The position numbers were made by a program, and so were the translations under genes. The notes beneath the pieces are model-generated. The model ran no database searches. It had not been told where the DNA came from and worked only from the letters and a program-made list of their open reading frames with translations. A DNA stretch of 64,000 nucleotides from Butyrivibrio sp. AE3004 (GTDB lineage: Bacteria > Bacillota > Clostridia > Lachnospirales > Lachnospiraceae): assembly GCF_000703165.1 (NCBI RefSeq), contig NZ_JNLQ01000002.1:2418001-2482000 (forward strand), in the 5' to 3' direction. Below, piece by piece: positions 44,532 to 53,797 of this stretch (its first letter is position 1; the number at the start of each line of letters is the position of its first letter).

Positions 44532-44749
44532 CCTATGCGCCCCTCAATCATCGTTTTCGCATTTACTTATATCACAATTGCGAATACTTTCTCAAAATTA
44601 TTCTAACACCTAAAAAATACCCACTCAACGAAATTACGCAAATTTATGGATATTTTATAATCTTTATTAACTGTTCAGATGAACATTATACGGATAAGTG
44701 TTTATGATTTTATCGTATAAGAATTACTGAATCATTTCTTAGTTGGCTG

Positions 44750-44793
44750 AAAAAAGAGCAGATACTGAACATGCCAGATATCTACTCTTTTTT
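44750..44793. terminator. Terminator of mtnA
   Basis: AAAAAAGAGCAGATA pairs with TATCTACTCTTTTTT (one mismatch) over a 14-nt loop; it lies between mtnA and fapA and can serve both strands. The rest of this 300-base gap shows no gene. Confidence 0.75.
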
Positions 44794-44834
44794 ACTATGT
44801 CTACTACAATACATTTAGTAGTATTTCAAGATAT

Positions 44835-46016
44835 TTATTTAAATAGTTTTGCAATGCTTTCATTATAAGGCGGCCTCAAAACACCATGCTCGGTAATGAT
44901 AGCTGTAATAAGTTCATTATCAGTAACATCAAATGCGGGATTATATACCTTAACACCTTCAGGTGCCATGCGCTCCTTATACCACATTTCTGTAACCTCT
45001 TCCGGCTTTCTCTGTTCGATTTTTATTTCAGCGCCAATCTCGGTATTTATATCGATTGTTGATTTTGGTGCACAGACGTAAAACGGAATATTGTATCGTT
45101 TTGCAACCGTAGCTACAACACTGGTTCCGATCTTATTTGCAGCATCTCCGTTAGCAGCAACTCTGTCACAGCCGACAAAAATTGCATCAATGAGTCCGCT
45201 TTTCATAAGTGATGCTGACATATTATCACATAAAAGTGTGGTATCTATTCCCGCCGAATGAAGTTCAAACGCAGTAAGTCTTGCCCCCTGTAAAAGCGGT
45301 CTTGTCTCATCACAATATACCTTTATTTTATAACCCTTTTCATGAGCAAGGTACATAGGGGCGGTAGCTGTCCCATATTTGCATGTAGCAAGCTGGCCTG
45401 CATTGCAGTGTGTTAGCAGACCATAACCATTTTTTATGAGTGTAAGACCATTTTCACCAATACGTCTGCATACATCTATATCTTCACTTTTAATGCGTTC
45501 TGATTCGTTTTTCATGCTGAGAATCAGTATATCTCTGATTGTCTTCATTTTACCCGAATCTGCTTTCGGAATTACCTCAACATCATTTATCCTATTCTCA
45601 ATATCTATAACCTGCTGAGTAACCAGTGGTTTTGTTATATTGGTTTCATATCCTACTTCTACTGCTTCAGCACATTCTCTTACATGATTTCTCATTCTGC
45701 CAAGCGCCCATGAAAGATTTACAGCAGTAGGTCTGGATGAGTTAAGATAATCACTCTTTTCCTTAAGTTCTCTCATGAAATCAGCATAGGTTTCAGCCTG
45801 CGTATGTTTCATAAGAATATATAGCCCAAAGCCGGCAGTCACACCAATAGCAGGTGCGCCACGTACCTGAAGCAGATAAATCGCATTCCAGATTTCTTCT
45901 CCTGTTTTTAGCAGTATAGTTTCAATTTTACCGGGAAGAAGTGTCTGGTCGATTATTTCTACAGCATCAAGATCATCTCGCAGAGCTACAGTTTCGTAAT
46001 CAAGAATTGTTTTCAT
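44835..46016 (-). CDS. mtnA: S-methyl-5-thioribose-1-phosphate isomerase
   Basis: 393 residues. It isomerises methylthioribose-1-phosphate in methionine salvage. Marks include GAPAIGVTAGFGLY near 52, the Cys in THCNAGQLATC, and the GCDRVAANGDAANKIGT stretch with the catalytic Asp. It belongs to the eIF2B-like fold. GAGGG lies 9 nt before the ATG at 46016; an upstream in-frame start at 46046 has no site. It lies after etfA but a terminator at 46078 separates them, so it is not in the butyrate operon. No other mtn genes are in the window. Confidence 0.93.
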   Translation of the reverse strand: MKTILDYETVALRDDLDAVEIIDQTLLPGKIETILLKTGEEIWNAIYLLQVRGAPAIGVTAGFGLYILMKHTQAETYADFMRELKEKSDYLNSSRPTAVNLSWALGRMRNHVRECAEAVEVGYETNITKPLVTQQVIDIENRINDVEVIPKADSGKMKTIRDILILSMKNESERIKSEDIDVCRRIGENGLTLIKNGYGLLTHCNAGQLATCKYGTATAPMYLAHEKGYKIKVYCDETRPLLQGARLTAFELHSAGIDTTLLCDNMSASLMKSGLIDAIFVGCDRVAANGDAANKIGTSVVATVAKRYNIPFYVCAPKSTIDINTEIGAEIKIEQRKPEEVTEMWYKERMAPEGVKVYNPAFDVTDNELITAIITEHGVLRPPYNESIAKLFK

Positions 46017-46077
46017 ACATATAACCCTCAATTTTTTATTGCTCACAAAATATTACTTATAAGATTTACTATAAGAC

Positions 46078-46107
46078 AAAAATAGGGCTGCGTAAATACG
46101 CAGCCCC
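46078..46107 (-). terminator. Terminator of the butyrate operon
   Basis: GGGCTGCGTA (46085-46094) pairs with TACGCAGCCC; the minus strand continues TATTTTTG. It lies about 25 nt after the etfA stop. Confidence 0.85.
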
Positions 46108-46129
46108 ATCAATATCTCTATTGAATAGA

Positions 46130-47176
46130 TTATTTTGCAGCAAGTGCAGCCTCAAGCTTCTTTGTAAGTGCAGGAACGATCTTGTTAAGATCACCAACTA
46201 CACCATAGTCTGCTACGTCAAAGATAGGAGCATTCTCATCCTTGTTGATAGCGATGATGAGATCTGACTCTTCCATACCTGCAACGTGCTGGATAGCTCC
46301 GCTGATACCGATTGCAAAATAAACCTTAGGACGAACTGTCTTACCTGTCTGACCAACCTGAAGATCCTTCGGCTTCCAGCCTGAATCTACAACTGCACGT
46401 GAGCATGATACTGTTCCGTGAAGAACCTTTGCAAGATCCTCAAGAATCTTGAAGTTCTCAGGGCTTCCAACTCCACGTCCGCCTGATACAAGGATCTTAG
46501 CTTCCTGGATATCTTCAACTTCTGAAACAGCCTTAACGATTTCAAGAATCTTTGTATAGCAAGCATTCTCTTCGAAGCCGGGATTGAACTCTACAACCTC
46601 TGCCTTTGCGCCCTTAATGGGAGCAATCTTCTGCATAACGCCGGGACGTACTGTAGCCATCTGAGGACGGAAGTCAGGGCAAGCGATAGTAGCGATTGTG
46701 TTACCACCGAATGCAGGACGAGTCATGAGGAGCTGCTGATGCTTCTGCTCCTGGCCCTCAATAGCATTAAGCGGGAAATCACCTATATCAAGCTGTGTAC
46801 AGTCAGCTGTAAGACCTGTATGAACACGTGAAGATACACGAGGACCAAGGTCACGGCCGATTGCTGTAGCACCAACAAGAAGGATTTCAGGCTTGAACTC
46901 TTTGATCACAGATGCAAGTGCGTGTGTGTAAGGCTCTGTACGATAATCCTTAAGTTCAGGATCGTCAACAACGATTACACGATCAGCGCCATACTCTGCA
47001 AGAGTATCAACGAGGTTGCCTACCTTATCACCAACCAAAACTGCTGTAACTTTTTTCTCATCAAGATCCTTTGCAAGATCTTTTGCTTTGCCCAGAAGCT
47101 CTAATGCAATGCCTGAAAGCTCATTGTCTACCTGCTGAGCAAATATAAATACACCCTTATATTCTTCTAAAGACAT
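46130..47176 (-). CDS. etfA: Electron-transfer flavoprotein alpha subunit
   Basis: 348 residues. The C-terminal FAD-binding region shows LVSGGRGVGSPENFKILEDLA near 230, SSRVHTGLTADC, and AIGISGAIQHVAGM. EtfA and EtfB form an FAD-containing dimer that carries electrons to and from Bcd. In strict anaerobes this complex with Bcd is usually bifurcating, coupling NADH oxidation to crotonyl-CoA and ferredoxin reduction; that mode is inferred from the gene set. It lacks the N-terminal ferredoxin-like extension of some EtfA proteins. AAAGGAG lies before the ATG. It is last in the operon. The three-hairpin element lies in the 175-nt gap to etfB. Confidence 0.96.
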   Translation of the reverse strand: MSLEEYKGVFIFAQQVDNELSGIALELLGKAKDLAKDLDEKKVTAVLVGDKVGNLVDTLAEYGADRVIVVDDPELKDYRTEPYTHALASVIKEFKPEILLVGATAIGRDLGPRVSSRVHTGLTADCTQLDIGDFPLNAIEGQEQKHQQLLMTRPAFGGNTIATIACPDFRPQMATVRPGVMQKIAPIKGAKAEVVEFNPGFEENACYTKILEIVKAVSEVEDIQEAKILVSGGRGVGSPENFKILEDLAKVLHGTVSCSRAVVDSGWKPKDLQVGQTGKTVRPKVYFAIGISGAIQHVAGMEESDLIIAINKDENAPIFDVADYGVVGDLNKIVPALTKKLEAALAAK

Positions 47177-47218
47177 GTTTTGTTCTCCTTTTAATATATA
47201 TAAATCTTTTGCTCTACC

Positions 47219-47343
47219 GAGCGCGCAGACTCGAAAATGCTGCTCATTTCCTCGTTGTGGCTGTTAGCCACATATTAATTCTTAAAATCCAAAATTCTTA
47301 TGCAAGCATAGAATTTTGTCTTTCAAGAATTACTGCGCGGCTC
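47219..47343 (-). ncRNA. Three-hairpin structured element, copy 1
   Basis: Lies 8 nt after the etfB stop and 42 nt before the etfA start. Outer arms (plus strand) GAGCGCGCAG (47219-47228) and CTGCGCGGCTC (47333-47343) pair with one bulge. Inside are three hairpins: one containing TATGCAAGCATA, one TGTGGCT/AGCCACA, and one around AAATGCTGCTCATTT. A related element is at 53798. On the minus strand shared strings are AACGAGGAAATG and CGAGTCTGCGC. Confidence 0.6.
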
Positions 47344-47351
47344 GCAGGTTC

Positions 47352-48143
47352 TCAGATGATGTGCTTCTCTTCGAGCTTGCCGAACAGATAATCTACAGCT
47401 TCATCAGCTGAATCTGCAACGATCTTCTCGCCGGCACCCTTCTTAACCTTATCTGAAGCCTTAGCGATCTGAGTAGGTGATCCCTTAAGACCAAGGTTAG
47501 AATCCTCAACATCCTTAAGGTCTGCTCTTCCCCATACTGTAACTTCCTTCTCGAAAGCATCAAAGATTCCGCCGGGAGTCATGTATCTGGGCTCGCCAAG
47601 TTCAGCAAGAGCTGTGATAAGGCAAGGCATCTTAGCCTCTACCATATGATAACGATCCTCGAACTGACGCTTAACAACAACAGTCTTTGCCTTCTCGTCA
47701 ACCTTGATTTCTTCAGCGTAAGAAATTACAGGAAGTCCAAGATGCTCAGAAATCTGAGGTCCAACCTGAGCTGTATCTCCATCAATAGCCTGACGGCCTG
47801 TGATTACAAGATCATACTCAAGGTTTCTGAGTGCACCGGCGATTGTTGAAGATGTTGCCCATGTGTCAGCACCACCAAGTACGCGGTCTGTAACAAGAAT
47901 TGCCTTGTCAGCACCCATTGCCATTGCTTCACGAAGAACTGCCTCTGCCTTGGGAAGACCCATGGTTACTACAGTAACTTCAGCGCCATATTCATCCTTA
48001 AGACGAAGAGCTGCCTCAAGACCTGCTTTGTCATCAGGGTTCATGATTGCAAGCATTGCTCCTCTGTCGAGTGTTCCATCGGGTTTAAACTTAACCCCGC
48101 CCTTTGTATCGGGCACCTGCTTTATGCAAACTACAACTTTCAT
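47352..48143 (-). CDS. etfB: Electron-transfer flavoprotein beta subunit
   Basis: 263 residues, EtfB fold. Marks: IKQVPDTKGGVKF near the N-terminus, the ADKAILVTDRVLGGADTWATS nucleotide-binding segment near 77-97, and the ITGRQAIDGDTAQVGP stretch. It binds the second flavin/AMP in the Etf dimer. AAGGAG precedes the ATG. It follows bcd by 54 nt and precedes etfA, with the three-hairpin element in between. Cytoplasmic. Confidence 0.96.
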   Translation of the reverse strand: MKVVVCIKQVPDTKGGVKFKPDGTLDRGAMLAIMNPDDKAGLEAALRLKDEYGAEVTVVTMGLPKAEAVLREAMAMGADKAILVTDRVLGGADTWATSSTIAGALRNLEYDLVITGRQAIDGDTAQVGPQISEHLGLPVISYAEEIKVDEKAKTVVVKRQFEDRYHMVEAKMPCLITALAELGEPRYMTPGGIFDAFEKEVTVWGRADLKDVEDSNLGLKGSPTQIAKASDKVKKGAGEKIVADSADEAVDYLFGKLEEKHII

Positions 48144-48197
48144 TTGTTTTCTCCTTATTAAAAATTGTAAATAGTCCTTTGTAAATGGTTGCGGATA

Positions 48198-49358
48198 TTA
48201 TGAAAGTAATGCTCCGCTGATAACCATTCTCTGAACTTCGGATGTACCCTCGTAGATCTCTGTGATCTTAGCATCACGCATCATTCTCTCTACTTCGTAC
48301 TCTCTGATGTAACCATAACCACCATGAAGCTGAACAGCCTTGGTTGTAACATCCATAGCTACCTCTGCAGCGAAAAGCTTAGCCTTTGCAGCTTCTACAG
48401 AGTAGCGATCCTTGTTCTTCTTAGCATCTGCTGCTGCGTAAACAAGCATCTTAGCTGCTTCACACTGTGTAGCCATGTTAGCAAGCTGGAACTGTGTATT
48501 CTGGAACTGACCGATTGAACGACCAAACTGCTTTCTCTCCTTAACATACTCAATTGTTCTGTCAAGAGCGCCCTCAGCAATACCAAGAGCCTGTGCAGCG
48601 ATACCGATACGTCCACCGTCAAGTGTATGCATAGCGATTGGGAAGCCTTTTCCTCTTGCACCAAGAAGGTTCTCTGCAGGAATATGGCAATCCTGGAAAA
48701 TGAGTTCGTATGTGGATGAACCACGGATACCCATCTTGTTTTCCTTGGTTCCGAATGTAAATCCGGGTGTACCCTTCTCAACGATGAATGCTGAGAACTT
48801 CTTTGTCTTTCTGCCTCTCTTATCCTCAACGATATCTGTGTAAGCGATGATGATATAAACGTCAGCAACTTCACCGTTTGTGATGAAGCACTTAGAACCA
48901 TCAAGAATCCACTCCTTACCGTCTTCTGAAAGAACAGCCTTAGTCTGAACACCCTGTGCATCAGTACCTGCCATGGGCTCTGTAAGACCGAAAGCACCAA
49001 GCTTCTCACCCTTTGCAAGTGGAACAAGGTACTTCTGCTTCTGCTCTTCTGTACCATAAGTCATGATAGGATCGCAGCAAAGTGATGTGTGAGCAGATAC
49101 GATAACTGCTGTTGTACCACAAACCTTTGCAAGTTCCTCTACACACATAGCGTATGTAAGAGGATCACATCCCTGTCCGCCGTATTCCTTCGGAATCGGG
49201 ATGCCCATGAAACCGTACTTCTGCATTTTTTTAACGGTCTCCATAGGGAATTTTTCTGTCTCATCCACATCTATAGCGTGTGGCTTTACTTCTTTTTCTG
49301 CAAACTCTTTGAAAAGAGCTCTAGCCATTTCATGTTGCTGATCTAACTGAAAATCCAT
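48198..49358 (-). CDS. bcd: Butyryl-CoA dehydrogenase
   Basis: 386 residues, acyl-CoA dehydrogenase fold. Visible marks: [16 protein letters not shown] (flavin/substrate region), [29 protein letters not shown], and the C-terminal catalytic base Glu in [12 protein letters not shown]. It reduces crotonyl-CoA to butyryl-CoA with electrons from EtfAB. AGGAGG lies 9 nt before the ATG. It sits between hbd and etfB in the operon. A two-hairpin element lies in the 163-nt gap upstream of it. Confidence 0.96.
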   Translation of the reverse strand: MDFQLDQQHEMARALFKEFAEKEVKPHAIDVDETEKFPMETVKKMQKYGFMGIPIPKEYGGQGCDPLTYAMCVEELAKVCGTTAVIVSAHTSLCCDPIMTYGTEEQKQKYLVPLAKGEKLGAFGLTEPMAGTDAQGVQTKAVLSEDGKEWILDGSKCFITNGEVADVYIIIAYTDIVEDKRGRKTKKFSAFIVEKGTPGFTFGTKENKMGIRGSSTYELIFQDCHIPAENLLGARGKGFPIAMHTLDGGRIGIAAQALGIAEGALDRTIEYVKERKQFGRSIGQFQNTQFQLANMATQCEAAKMLVYAAADAKKNKDRYSVEAAKAKLFAAEVAMDVTTKAVQLHGGYGYIREYEVERMMRDAKITEIYEGTSEVQRMVISGALLS

Positions 49359-49453
49359 GAATTAGTCCTCCTAAATGTTTAAAACCCTCATCCGCCCCTT
49401 AGGGCTGCCTTCTCCCAAAGGAAGAAGGCTTTGATTTGGTGTTTTCTCTTTTT

Positions 49454-49523
49454 ATATGAAGTTCGATTCTCGCTTCGCCAGGTCGAACTAAGCAGTACAC
49501 CGGGCATCTGCCGCCTGGTGATT
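49454..49523 (-). ncRNA. Two-hairpin spacer element, copy 1 (hbd-bcd gap)
   Basis: Directly after the hbd stop. Hairpin 1: CACCGGGC/GCCTGGTG (49498-49520 on plus). Hairpin 2: AGTTCGA/TCGAACT (49460-49489). They are joined by the shared linker AGCAGTACAC. The second copy is in the crt-hbd gap at 50426. Confidence 0.6.
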
Positions 49524-50397
49524 ACTTTCTATCTGTGGGCACCTTGCCGCCATCGCTGTAATCATAGAAGCCGATGCCGGTCTTAACGCCAAGCTTCTTA
49601 CCACGAACCATCTTACGAAGAAGAGGGCAAGCACGATACTTGGAATCACCTGTCTCTTTGTAAAGAACATCCATGATTGCAAGAACGATATCAAGACCGA
49701 TGTAGTCACCGAGTTCAAGGGGTCCCATAGGATGGTTGCAGCCAAGCTTCATAGCTGTGTCAACACCCTGGATATCTGAAACACCTTCAGAATAAACGAA
49801 GATACCTTCGTTGATCATGGGAACAAGGATACGGTTTACTACGAAACCAGCTGCCTCGTTAACCTGAACAGGAGTCTTGCCAAGATCCTCAGAGATCTTC
49901 TTGATTTTCTCAACATCGGCTTCAGGTGTGTTTGCACCCTGGATTACCTCAACCAGCTTCATAACAGGAGCGGGATTGAAGAAGTGCATACCGATAACCG
50001 GCTTAGGAAGACCTGCACCAATCTCTGTGATTGAAAGAGATGATGTGTTTGATGCAAAAATGCAATCAGGATTCTTTACGATATTCTCTTCAAGCTCCTT
50101 AAAAAGGTTCTTCTTGATATCCATAACTTCAAGAGCAGCTTCTACAACGAGATCAGCATCTGTGCAGATGTCGTTAAGACCTGTCTGGATTTTGCCTGTG
50201 ATTGCGTCAGCCTTAGCCTGATCAATCTTTCCCTTTGAAACCTGTTTGTCAAGGTTCTTCTTAATTTTTGCAAAGCCACCTTCAGCGAACTCTGTCTTAA
50301 TATCGCAAAGGTAAACTTTTTCTACTGTATCTGCCTGTGCAAAAGTCTGTGCAATACCTGCACCCATTGTACCTGCGCCAATTACTGCTACTTTCAT
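49522..50397 (-). CDS. hbd: 3-hydroxybutyryl-CoA dehydrogenase
   Basis: 291 residues. N-terminal NAD(P)-binding [14 protein letters not shown] near residue 7; conserved [11 protein letters not shown], catalytic His in [27 protein letters not shown] follows. It reduces acetoacetyl-CoA to 3-hydroxybutyryl-CoA using NADH or NADPH; the cofactor is not decided by these marks. AGGAGG lies 7 nt before the ATG. It lies between crt and bcd in the operon, with two-hairpin elements on both sides. Confidence 0.96.
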   Translation of the reverse strand: MKVAVIGAGTMGAGIAQTFAQADTVEKVYLCDIKTEFAEGGFAKIKKNLDKQVSKGKIDQAKADAITGKIQTGLNDICTDADLVVEAALEVMDIKKNLFKELEENIVKNPDCIFASNTSSLSITEIGAGLPKPVIGMHFFNPAPVMKLVEVIQGANTPEADVEKIKKISEDLGKTPVQVNEAAGFVVNRILVPMINEGIFVYSEGVSDIQGVDTAMKLGCNHPMGPLELGDYIGLDIVLAIMDVLYKETGDSKYRACPLLRKMVRGKKLGVKTGIGFYDYSDGGKVPTDRK

Positions 50398-50425
50398 TTA
50401 TATATCCTCCTGGAATAATTATTTA

Positions 50426-50508
50426 CATATGGAAGTTCTGCTCTCAGGGAAATGCCCTCGCCAGAACAAAGTAGTACACTAAGCTCGACAAGACCTCGCT
50501 AAGTGATT
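50426..50508 (-). ncRNA. Two-hairpin spacer element, copy 2 (crt-hbd gap)
   Basis: Directly after the crt stop. Hairpin 1: CACTAAGC/GCTAAGTG (50477-50505 on plus). Hairpin 2: GTTCTG/CAGAAC (50435-50467). Linker AGTAGTACAC matches that of copy 1 except one base. Confidence 0.6.
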
Positions 50509-50510
50509 TT

Positions 50511-51305
50511 TTACGCATTTTTAAAATCTACAACTTTAACCTTCTTGGGATCATCCTTTTTACGAAGGAAGTTAGCCATACCTTCACGCTGATCTTCTGT
50601 CTCGAAGCAATCACCGAAAATCTTTTCCTCAAGCTCGATAGCCTTATCGATGTCAAGCTGAAGACCTTCGTTGATAGCCTTCTTGCATGCACGAACTGCG
50701 ATAGGTGCATTTGCTGCGATGGTGTTAGCCATCTTCTCAGCTGCAGGAAGGAGCTCTTCAAGTGTATATACTTCATTTACAAGACCGATTCTCTTAGCCT
50801 CATCAGCTTTGATATTACGTGCTGTGTAAATAAGCTGCTTAGCCATGCCTGCACCGATAAGACGTGCAAGTCTCTGTGTTCCGCCAAATCCGGGAGTAAT
50901 TCCAAGACCAACCTCAGGCTGACCAAACATAGCATTATCAGAACAGATACGGATATCACAGCTCATAGAAATCTCGCAGCCGCCGCCAAGAGCGAATCCG
51001 TTAACTGCTGCAATTGTAGGAATAGGGAATGTCTCAAGCTTTCTGAATACGTCATTACCTTTCTTACCAAAAGCTTCACCCTCTGCCTTTGTCAGTGTGC
51101 TCATCTCTCCGATGTCAGCACCTGCAACAAATGACTTTTCTCCTGCACCTGTAAGAACAAGAGCTCTTACTGTGTTAACATCAATGCTGTCAAGAGCAGC
51201 GTTAAGGTCATCAAGGACCTGGCTGTTAAGAGCATTGAGTGCTTCAGGACGGTTGATTGTAAGAACAGCAATTTTGTCCTTAACTTCAACATTAACAAAT
51301 CCCAT
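50511..51305 (-). CDS. crt: Enoyl-CoA hydratase (crotonase)
   Basis: 264 residues, crotonase fold. The oxyanion-hole stretch FVAGADIGEM, the glycine-rich GFALGGGCEISMSCD and the second catalytic acid in FGQPEVGLGITPGFGGTQRL are present. It converts 3-hydroxybutyryl-CoA to crotonyl-CoA. AAGGAGG precedes the ATG. It follows thl by 170 nt and precedes hbd. Cytoplasmic. Confidence 0.96.
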   Translation of the reverse strand: MGFVNVEVKDKIAVLTINRPEALNALNSQVLDDLNAALDSIDVNTVRALVLTGAGEKSFVAGADIGEMSTLTKAEGEAFGKKGNDVFRKLETFPIPTIAAVNGFALGGGCEISMSCDIRICSDNAMFGQPEVGLGITPGFGGTQRLARLIGAGMAKQLIYTARNIKADEAKRIGLVNEVYTLEELLPAAEKMANTIAANAPIAVRACKKAINEGLQLDIDKAIELEEKIFGDCFETEDQREGMANFLRKKDDPKKVKVVDFKNA

Positions 51306-51434
51306 TTTCTTTTCCTCCTTATTTTCTTTATATTAAATCTATCATTTGAACCATAATCCAAACTAAATGATTTAAATATCCTTTAAAAATCCATCAATTC
51401 ATTTTCACGAAAATGTCATGATGTTTCATTACTT

Positions 51435-51463
51435 AAGCGCTGCAGGAATATCCTACAGCGCTC
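51435..51463 (-). other. Hairpin after thl stop
   Basis: AGCGCTG and CAGCGCT form a stem with inner AGGA/TCCT pairing, 13 nt beyond the thl stop. The T-run is on the plus strand, so it is more likely an mRNA processing or stability hairpin than a terminator; the genes downstream belong to the same operon. Confidence 0.5.
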
Positions 51464-51475
51464 TTTATTTTTTGA

Positions 51476-52654
51476 TTAATCGCGTTCAACGATAGTAGCA
51501 CAACCCATACCACCACCGATGCAAAGAGTAGCAAGACCACGCTTCTTGTCAGATCTCTGCATCTCATGAAGAAGAGTAACAAGAATACGGCATCCTGAAG
51601 CTCCTACAGGGTGTCCGAGTGCAATAGCACCACCGTTTACGTTAAGTTTTGAAAGGTCAAAGCCAAGGTCCTTACCAACAGCTACAGACTGAGCTGCGAA
51701 TGCCTCGTTTGCCTCATAGATATCGATATCGTCAATTGTAAGACCTGTACGATCAAGAACCTTCTTTGTAGCTGCAACAGGACCAACACCCATGATCGAA
51801 GGATCTACACCGCCAAGAGCACCTGCTACCCATGTAGCCATAGGCTTAACGCCAAGCTCCTTAGCCTTCTCTTCGCTCATAACAACAATAGCAGCAGCAC
51901 CATCATTGATACCTGAAGCGTTACCTGCAGTTGTAACACCATCCTTATTGATAGGGCGAAGCTTTGCAAGACCTTCCATTGTAGAACCCGGACGAGGGCC
52001 TTCATCTGTATCAAATACAACTGTATCCTTCTTAACCTTAACTTCTACAGGAACGATCTCATCCTTGAACTTACCAGCCTTCTGAGCTGCCTCTGTCTTC
52101 TGCTGACTGTTAAGAGCAAACTCATCAAGTTCTTCTCTTGTAAGCTTCCACTGCTCTGCTACATTATCAGCAGTCTGGATCATGTGGTAATCATTGAATG
52201 CATCCCAAAGAGCATCATTTACCATGCAATCCTTTAATACGCCGTTATTCATACGATAACCGAAACGAGCCTTGTCAAGTGCAAAAGGAGCCATAGACAT
52301 GTTCTCCATACCACCTGCAACTACGATATCAGCATCACCTGATCTAATCATCTCAGCAGCCATGTTTACGCAGTTCAGACCTGAACCACAAACAACATTG
52401 ACAGTAACTGCCGGAACCTCTACGGGAAGACCTGCCTTAATTGATGCCTGACGTGCTACGTTCTGTCCGAGACCAGCCTGGATAACGCAGCCCATAAGAA
52501 CCTCGTCAACCTGCTCCGGCTTAACGCCTGCTCTGTTTAACGCTTCCTTGATAACGATAGAGCCAAGATCTGCTGCCGGTGTGTTAGAGAGCGCTCCGCC
52601 CATCTTACCGATTGCAGTTCTGCATGCGCCTGCCAATACTACTTTCTGTGCCAT
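51476..52654 (-). CDS. thl: Acetyl-CoA acetyltransferase (thiolase)
   Basis: 392 residues. Nucleophilic Cys in [11 protein letters not shown] near 88; catalytic His in [10 protein letters not shown] near 348, and the second Cys in [10 protein letters not shown] near 378. It condenses two acetyl-CoA to acetoacetyl-CoA, the first step of butyrate formation. GGAGG lies about 9 nt before the ATG. It opens the operon; a promoter with a Rex-like imperfect palindrome lies upstream. Confidence 0.96.
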   Translation of the reverse strand: MAQKVVLAGACRTAIGKMGGALSNTPAADLGSIVIKEALNRAGVKPEQVDEVLMGCVIQAGLGQNVARQASIKAGLPVEVPAVTVNVVCGSGLNCVNMAAEMIRSGDADIVVAGGMENMSMAPFALDKARFGYRMNNGVLKDCMVNDALWDAFNDYHMIQTADNVAEQWKLTREELDEFALNSQQKTEAAQKAGKFKDEIVPVEVKVKKDTVVFDTDEGPRPGSTMEGLAKLRPINKDGVTTAGNASGINDGAAAIVVMSEEKAKELGVKPMATWVAGALGGVDPSIMGVGPVAATKKVLDRTGLTIDDIDIYEANEAFAAQSVAVGKDLGFDLSKLNVNGGAIALGHPVGASGCRILVTLLHEMQRSDKKRGLATLCIGGGMGCATIVERD

Positions 52655-52709
52655 AGATGCTACCTCCGTTTCGGGACATTTGTCCGCAAATTATTTATTA
52701 TTTTGTTGC

Positions 52710-52729
52710 TTGTTATTTTTTTGTCACAA
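52710..52729 (-). promoter_or_regulatory. Rex-like imperfect palindrome before thl
   Basis: Plus strand TTGTTA (52710-52715) and TCACAA (52724-52729), 8 nt apart, just downstream of the predicted transcription start. Rex sites usually have six bases between these half-sites, so the spacing is off by two. Confidence 0.35.
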
Positions 52730-52736
52730 CGAATAT

Positions 52737-52766
52737 ATTATAGCATGCAGACATTTTTCTGTGCAA
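52737..52766 (-). promoter_or_regulatory. Promoter of the butyrate operon
   Basis: On the minus strand TTGCAC (52761-52766) and a perfect TATAAT (52737-52742) are 18 nt apart, about 80 nt before the thl start. Confidence 0.7.
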
Positions 52767-52884
52767 GGAAAAGCACTGTCAATATATCCTTTTTTTATTA
52801 AATTTTTGTAAAGATGTAATATTTGCACATAAATAAAAAAGTCAATATATAAAATTTATTTTAATTTTAGAAAGTTTTTAAAAG

Positions 52885-52964
52885 TTATCCACAATTTTAA
52901 AATATGGAATGCCTATTTTTCGACTTATACACGAAGTTATCCACATCATCCACATTTATCCACA
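52885..52964 (+). promoter_or_regulatory. Cluster of DnaA boxes
   Basis: Three exact TTATCCACA boxes on one strand (52885, 52937, 52956) and a one-mismatch box TCATCCACA (52946) within 80 bp, in an AT-rich stretch. The last three are nearly contiguous. Confidence 0.7.
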
Positions 52965-53065
52965 CAAAAACCAAATTTTTCCACGCTTAAAAACAAACAT
53001 ATTTTTTGTATGACTTTCACAAAAATAATAAAAAATAAAAGATTTCTAAACTAGCTTTTATTAAA

Positions 53066-53095
53066 TTGCGTATTCTTATAGATAAATGATATAAT
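53066..53095 (+). promoter_or_regulatory. Possible promoter of hpf
   Basis: TTGCGT (53066-53071) and TATAAT (53090-53095) with 18 nt spacing, about 100 nt before the hpf start; a second TATAAT lies at 53163. Confidence 0.5.
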
Positions 53096-53194
53096 TTAAC
53101 TGAATATTCAGAGAACAACTCACAAGTGACTCTCATTTCTAAAGTAATACTCTGGATAAGCTATAATATACTAAACTGCAAAGGGGATGATTGC

Positions 53195-53722
53195 ATGAAA
53201 TTCACTATTATTGGTAAGAACATCGATGTAACACCCGGACTGAGATCAGCAGTGGAGGAAAAAATCGGAAAGCTCGAAAAGTACTTCACTCCGGAAACAA
53301 ATGTCAACGTAACATTAACCGCTGACAAGGATCGTCATAAGATTGAGGTGACCATACCCGTTAAAGGTAAGATCATAAGATCCGAACAGGTCAGCAACGA
53401 TATGTACGTATCAATTGATCTTGTGGAGGAGATTATTGAACGTCAGCTGAAAAAATATAAGAGCAAACTTGTAAACAAGCACCAGACCGAAATCAGTAAC
53501 TTTAAGAAAGAATATATTGATAACGAAGATTTTGATGATGAAGAAATCAAGATCGTCAGAGTAAAGAAATTTGATCTTAAGCCAATGTATGTAGAGGATG
53601 CTGCCATCCAGATGGAGCTCCTTGGCCACAACTTCTTCGTATTCATCAATGCTGAGACAGATCAGCCCAATGTTGTTTACAAAAGAAAAGGAAATACATA
53701 CGGCCTTATTGAACCCGACTAA
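53195..53722 (+). CDS. hpf: Long-form ribosome hibernation promoting factor
   Basis: 175 residues. The N-terminal S30AE domain (about 1-100, with IIGKNIDVTPGLRSAVEEKI and DLVEEIIERQLKKYK) is followed by an acidic linker and the C-terminal dimerisation domain (about 118-175, MYVEDAAIQMELLGHNFFVF). Long-form Hpf joins 70S ribosomes into 100S dimers in slow growth. The ATG at 53195 is chosen because AAGGGGATG lies before it and the protein then begins MKFTIIGKN as expected; an upstream in-frame start at 53126 is not supported. It stands alone with its own terminator. The DnaA boxes lie 230 nt upstream. Confidence 0.95.
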   Translation: MKFTIIGKNIDVTPGLRSAVEEKIGKLEKYFTPETNVNVTLTADKDRHKIEVTIPVKGKIIRSEQVSNDMYVSIDLVEEIIERQLKKYKSKLVNKHQTEISNFKKEYIDNEDFDDEEIKIVRVKKFDLKPMYVEDAAIQMELLGHNFFVFINAETDQPNVVYKRKGNTYGLIEPD

Positions 53723-53733
53723 TTCTAATGACT

Positions 53734-53776
53734 AAAAAAACCAGATTGGATGCAAGCATCCATCTGGTTTTTTTTT
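53734..53776 (+). terminator. Terminator of hpf
   Basis: AACCAGAT-t-GGATGCAAGCATCC-ATCTGGTT stem with a long run of T. Its GGATGCAAGCATCC core recurs 135 nt downstream in the three-hairpin element. Confidence 0.92.
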
Positions 53777-53797
53777 ACAAGTCACTTAGTATTTTTT

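Noticed and set aside
48395..49057. 220-codon frame inside bcd in another frame of the same strand
   Set aside because: Arg/Ser/Leu-rich composition of an out-of-frame reading; bcd motifs are clear in the other frame.
52885..52964. Chromosomal replication origin
   Set aside because: The DnaA boxes are real, but dnaA, dnaN, recF or gyrB are absent and gene orientation does not switch here.
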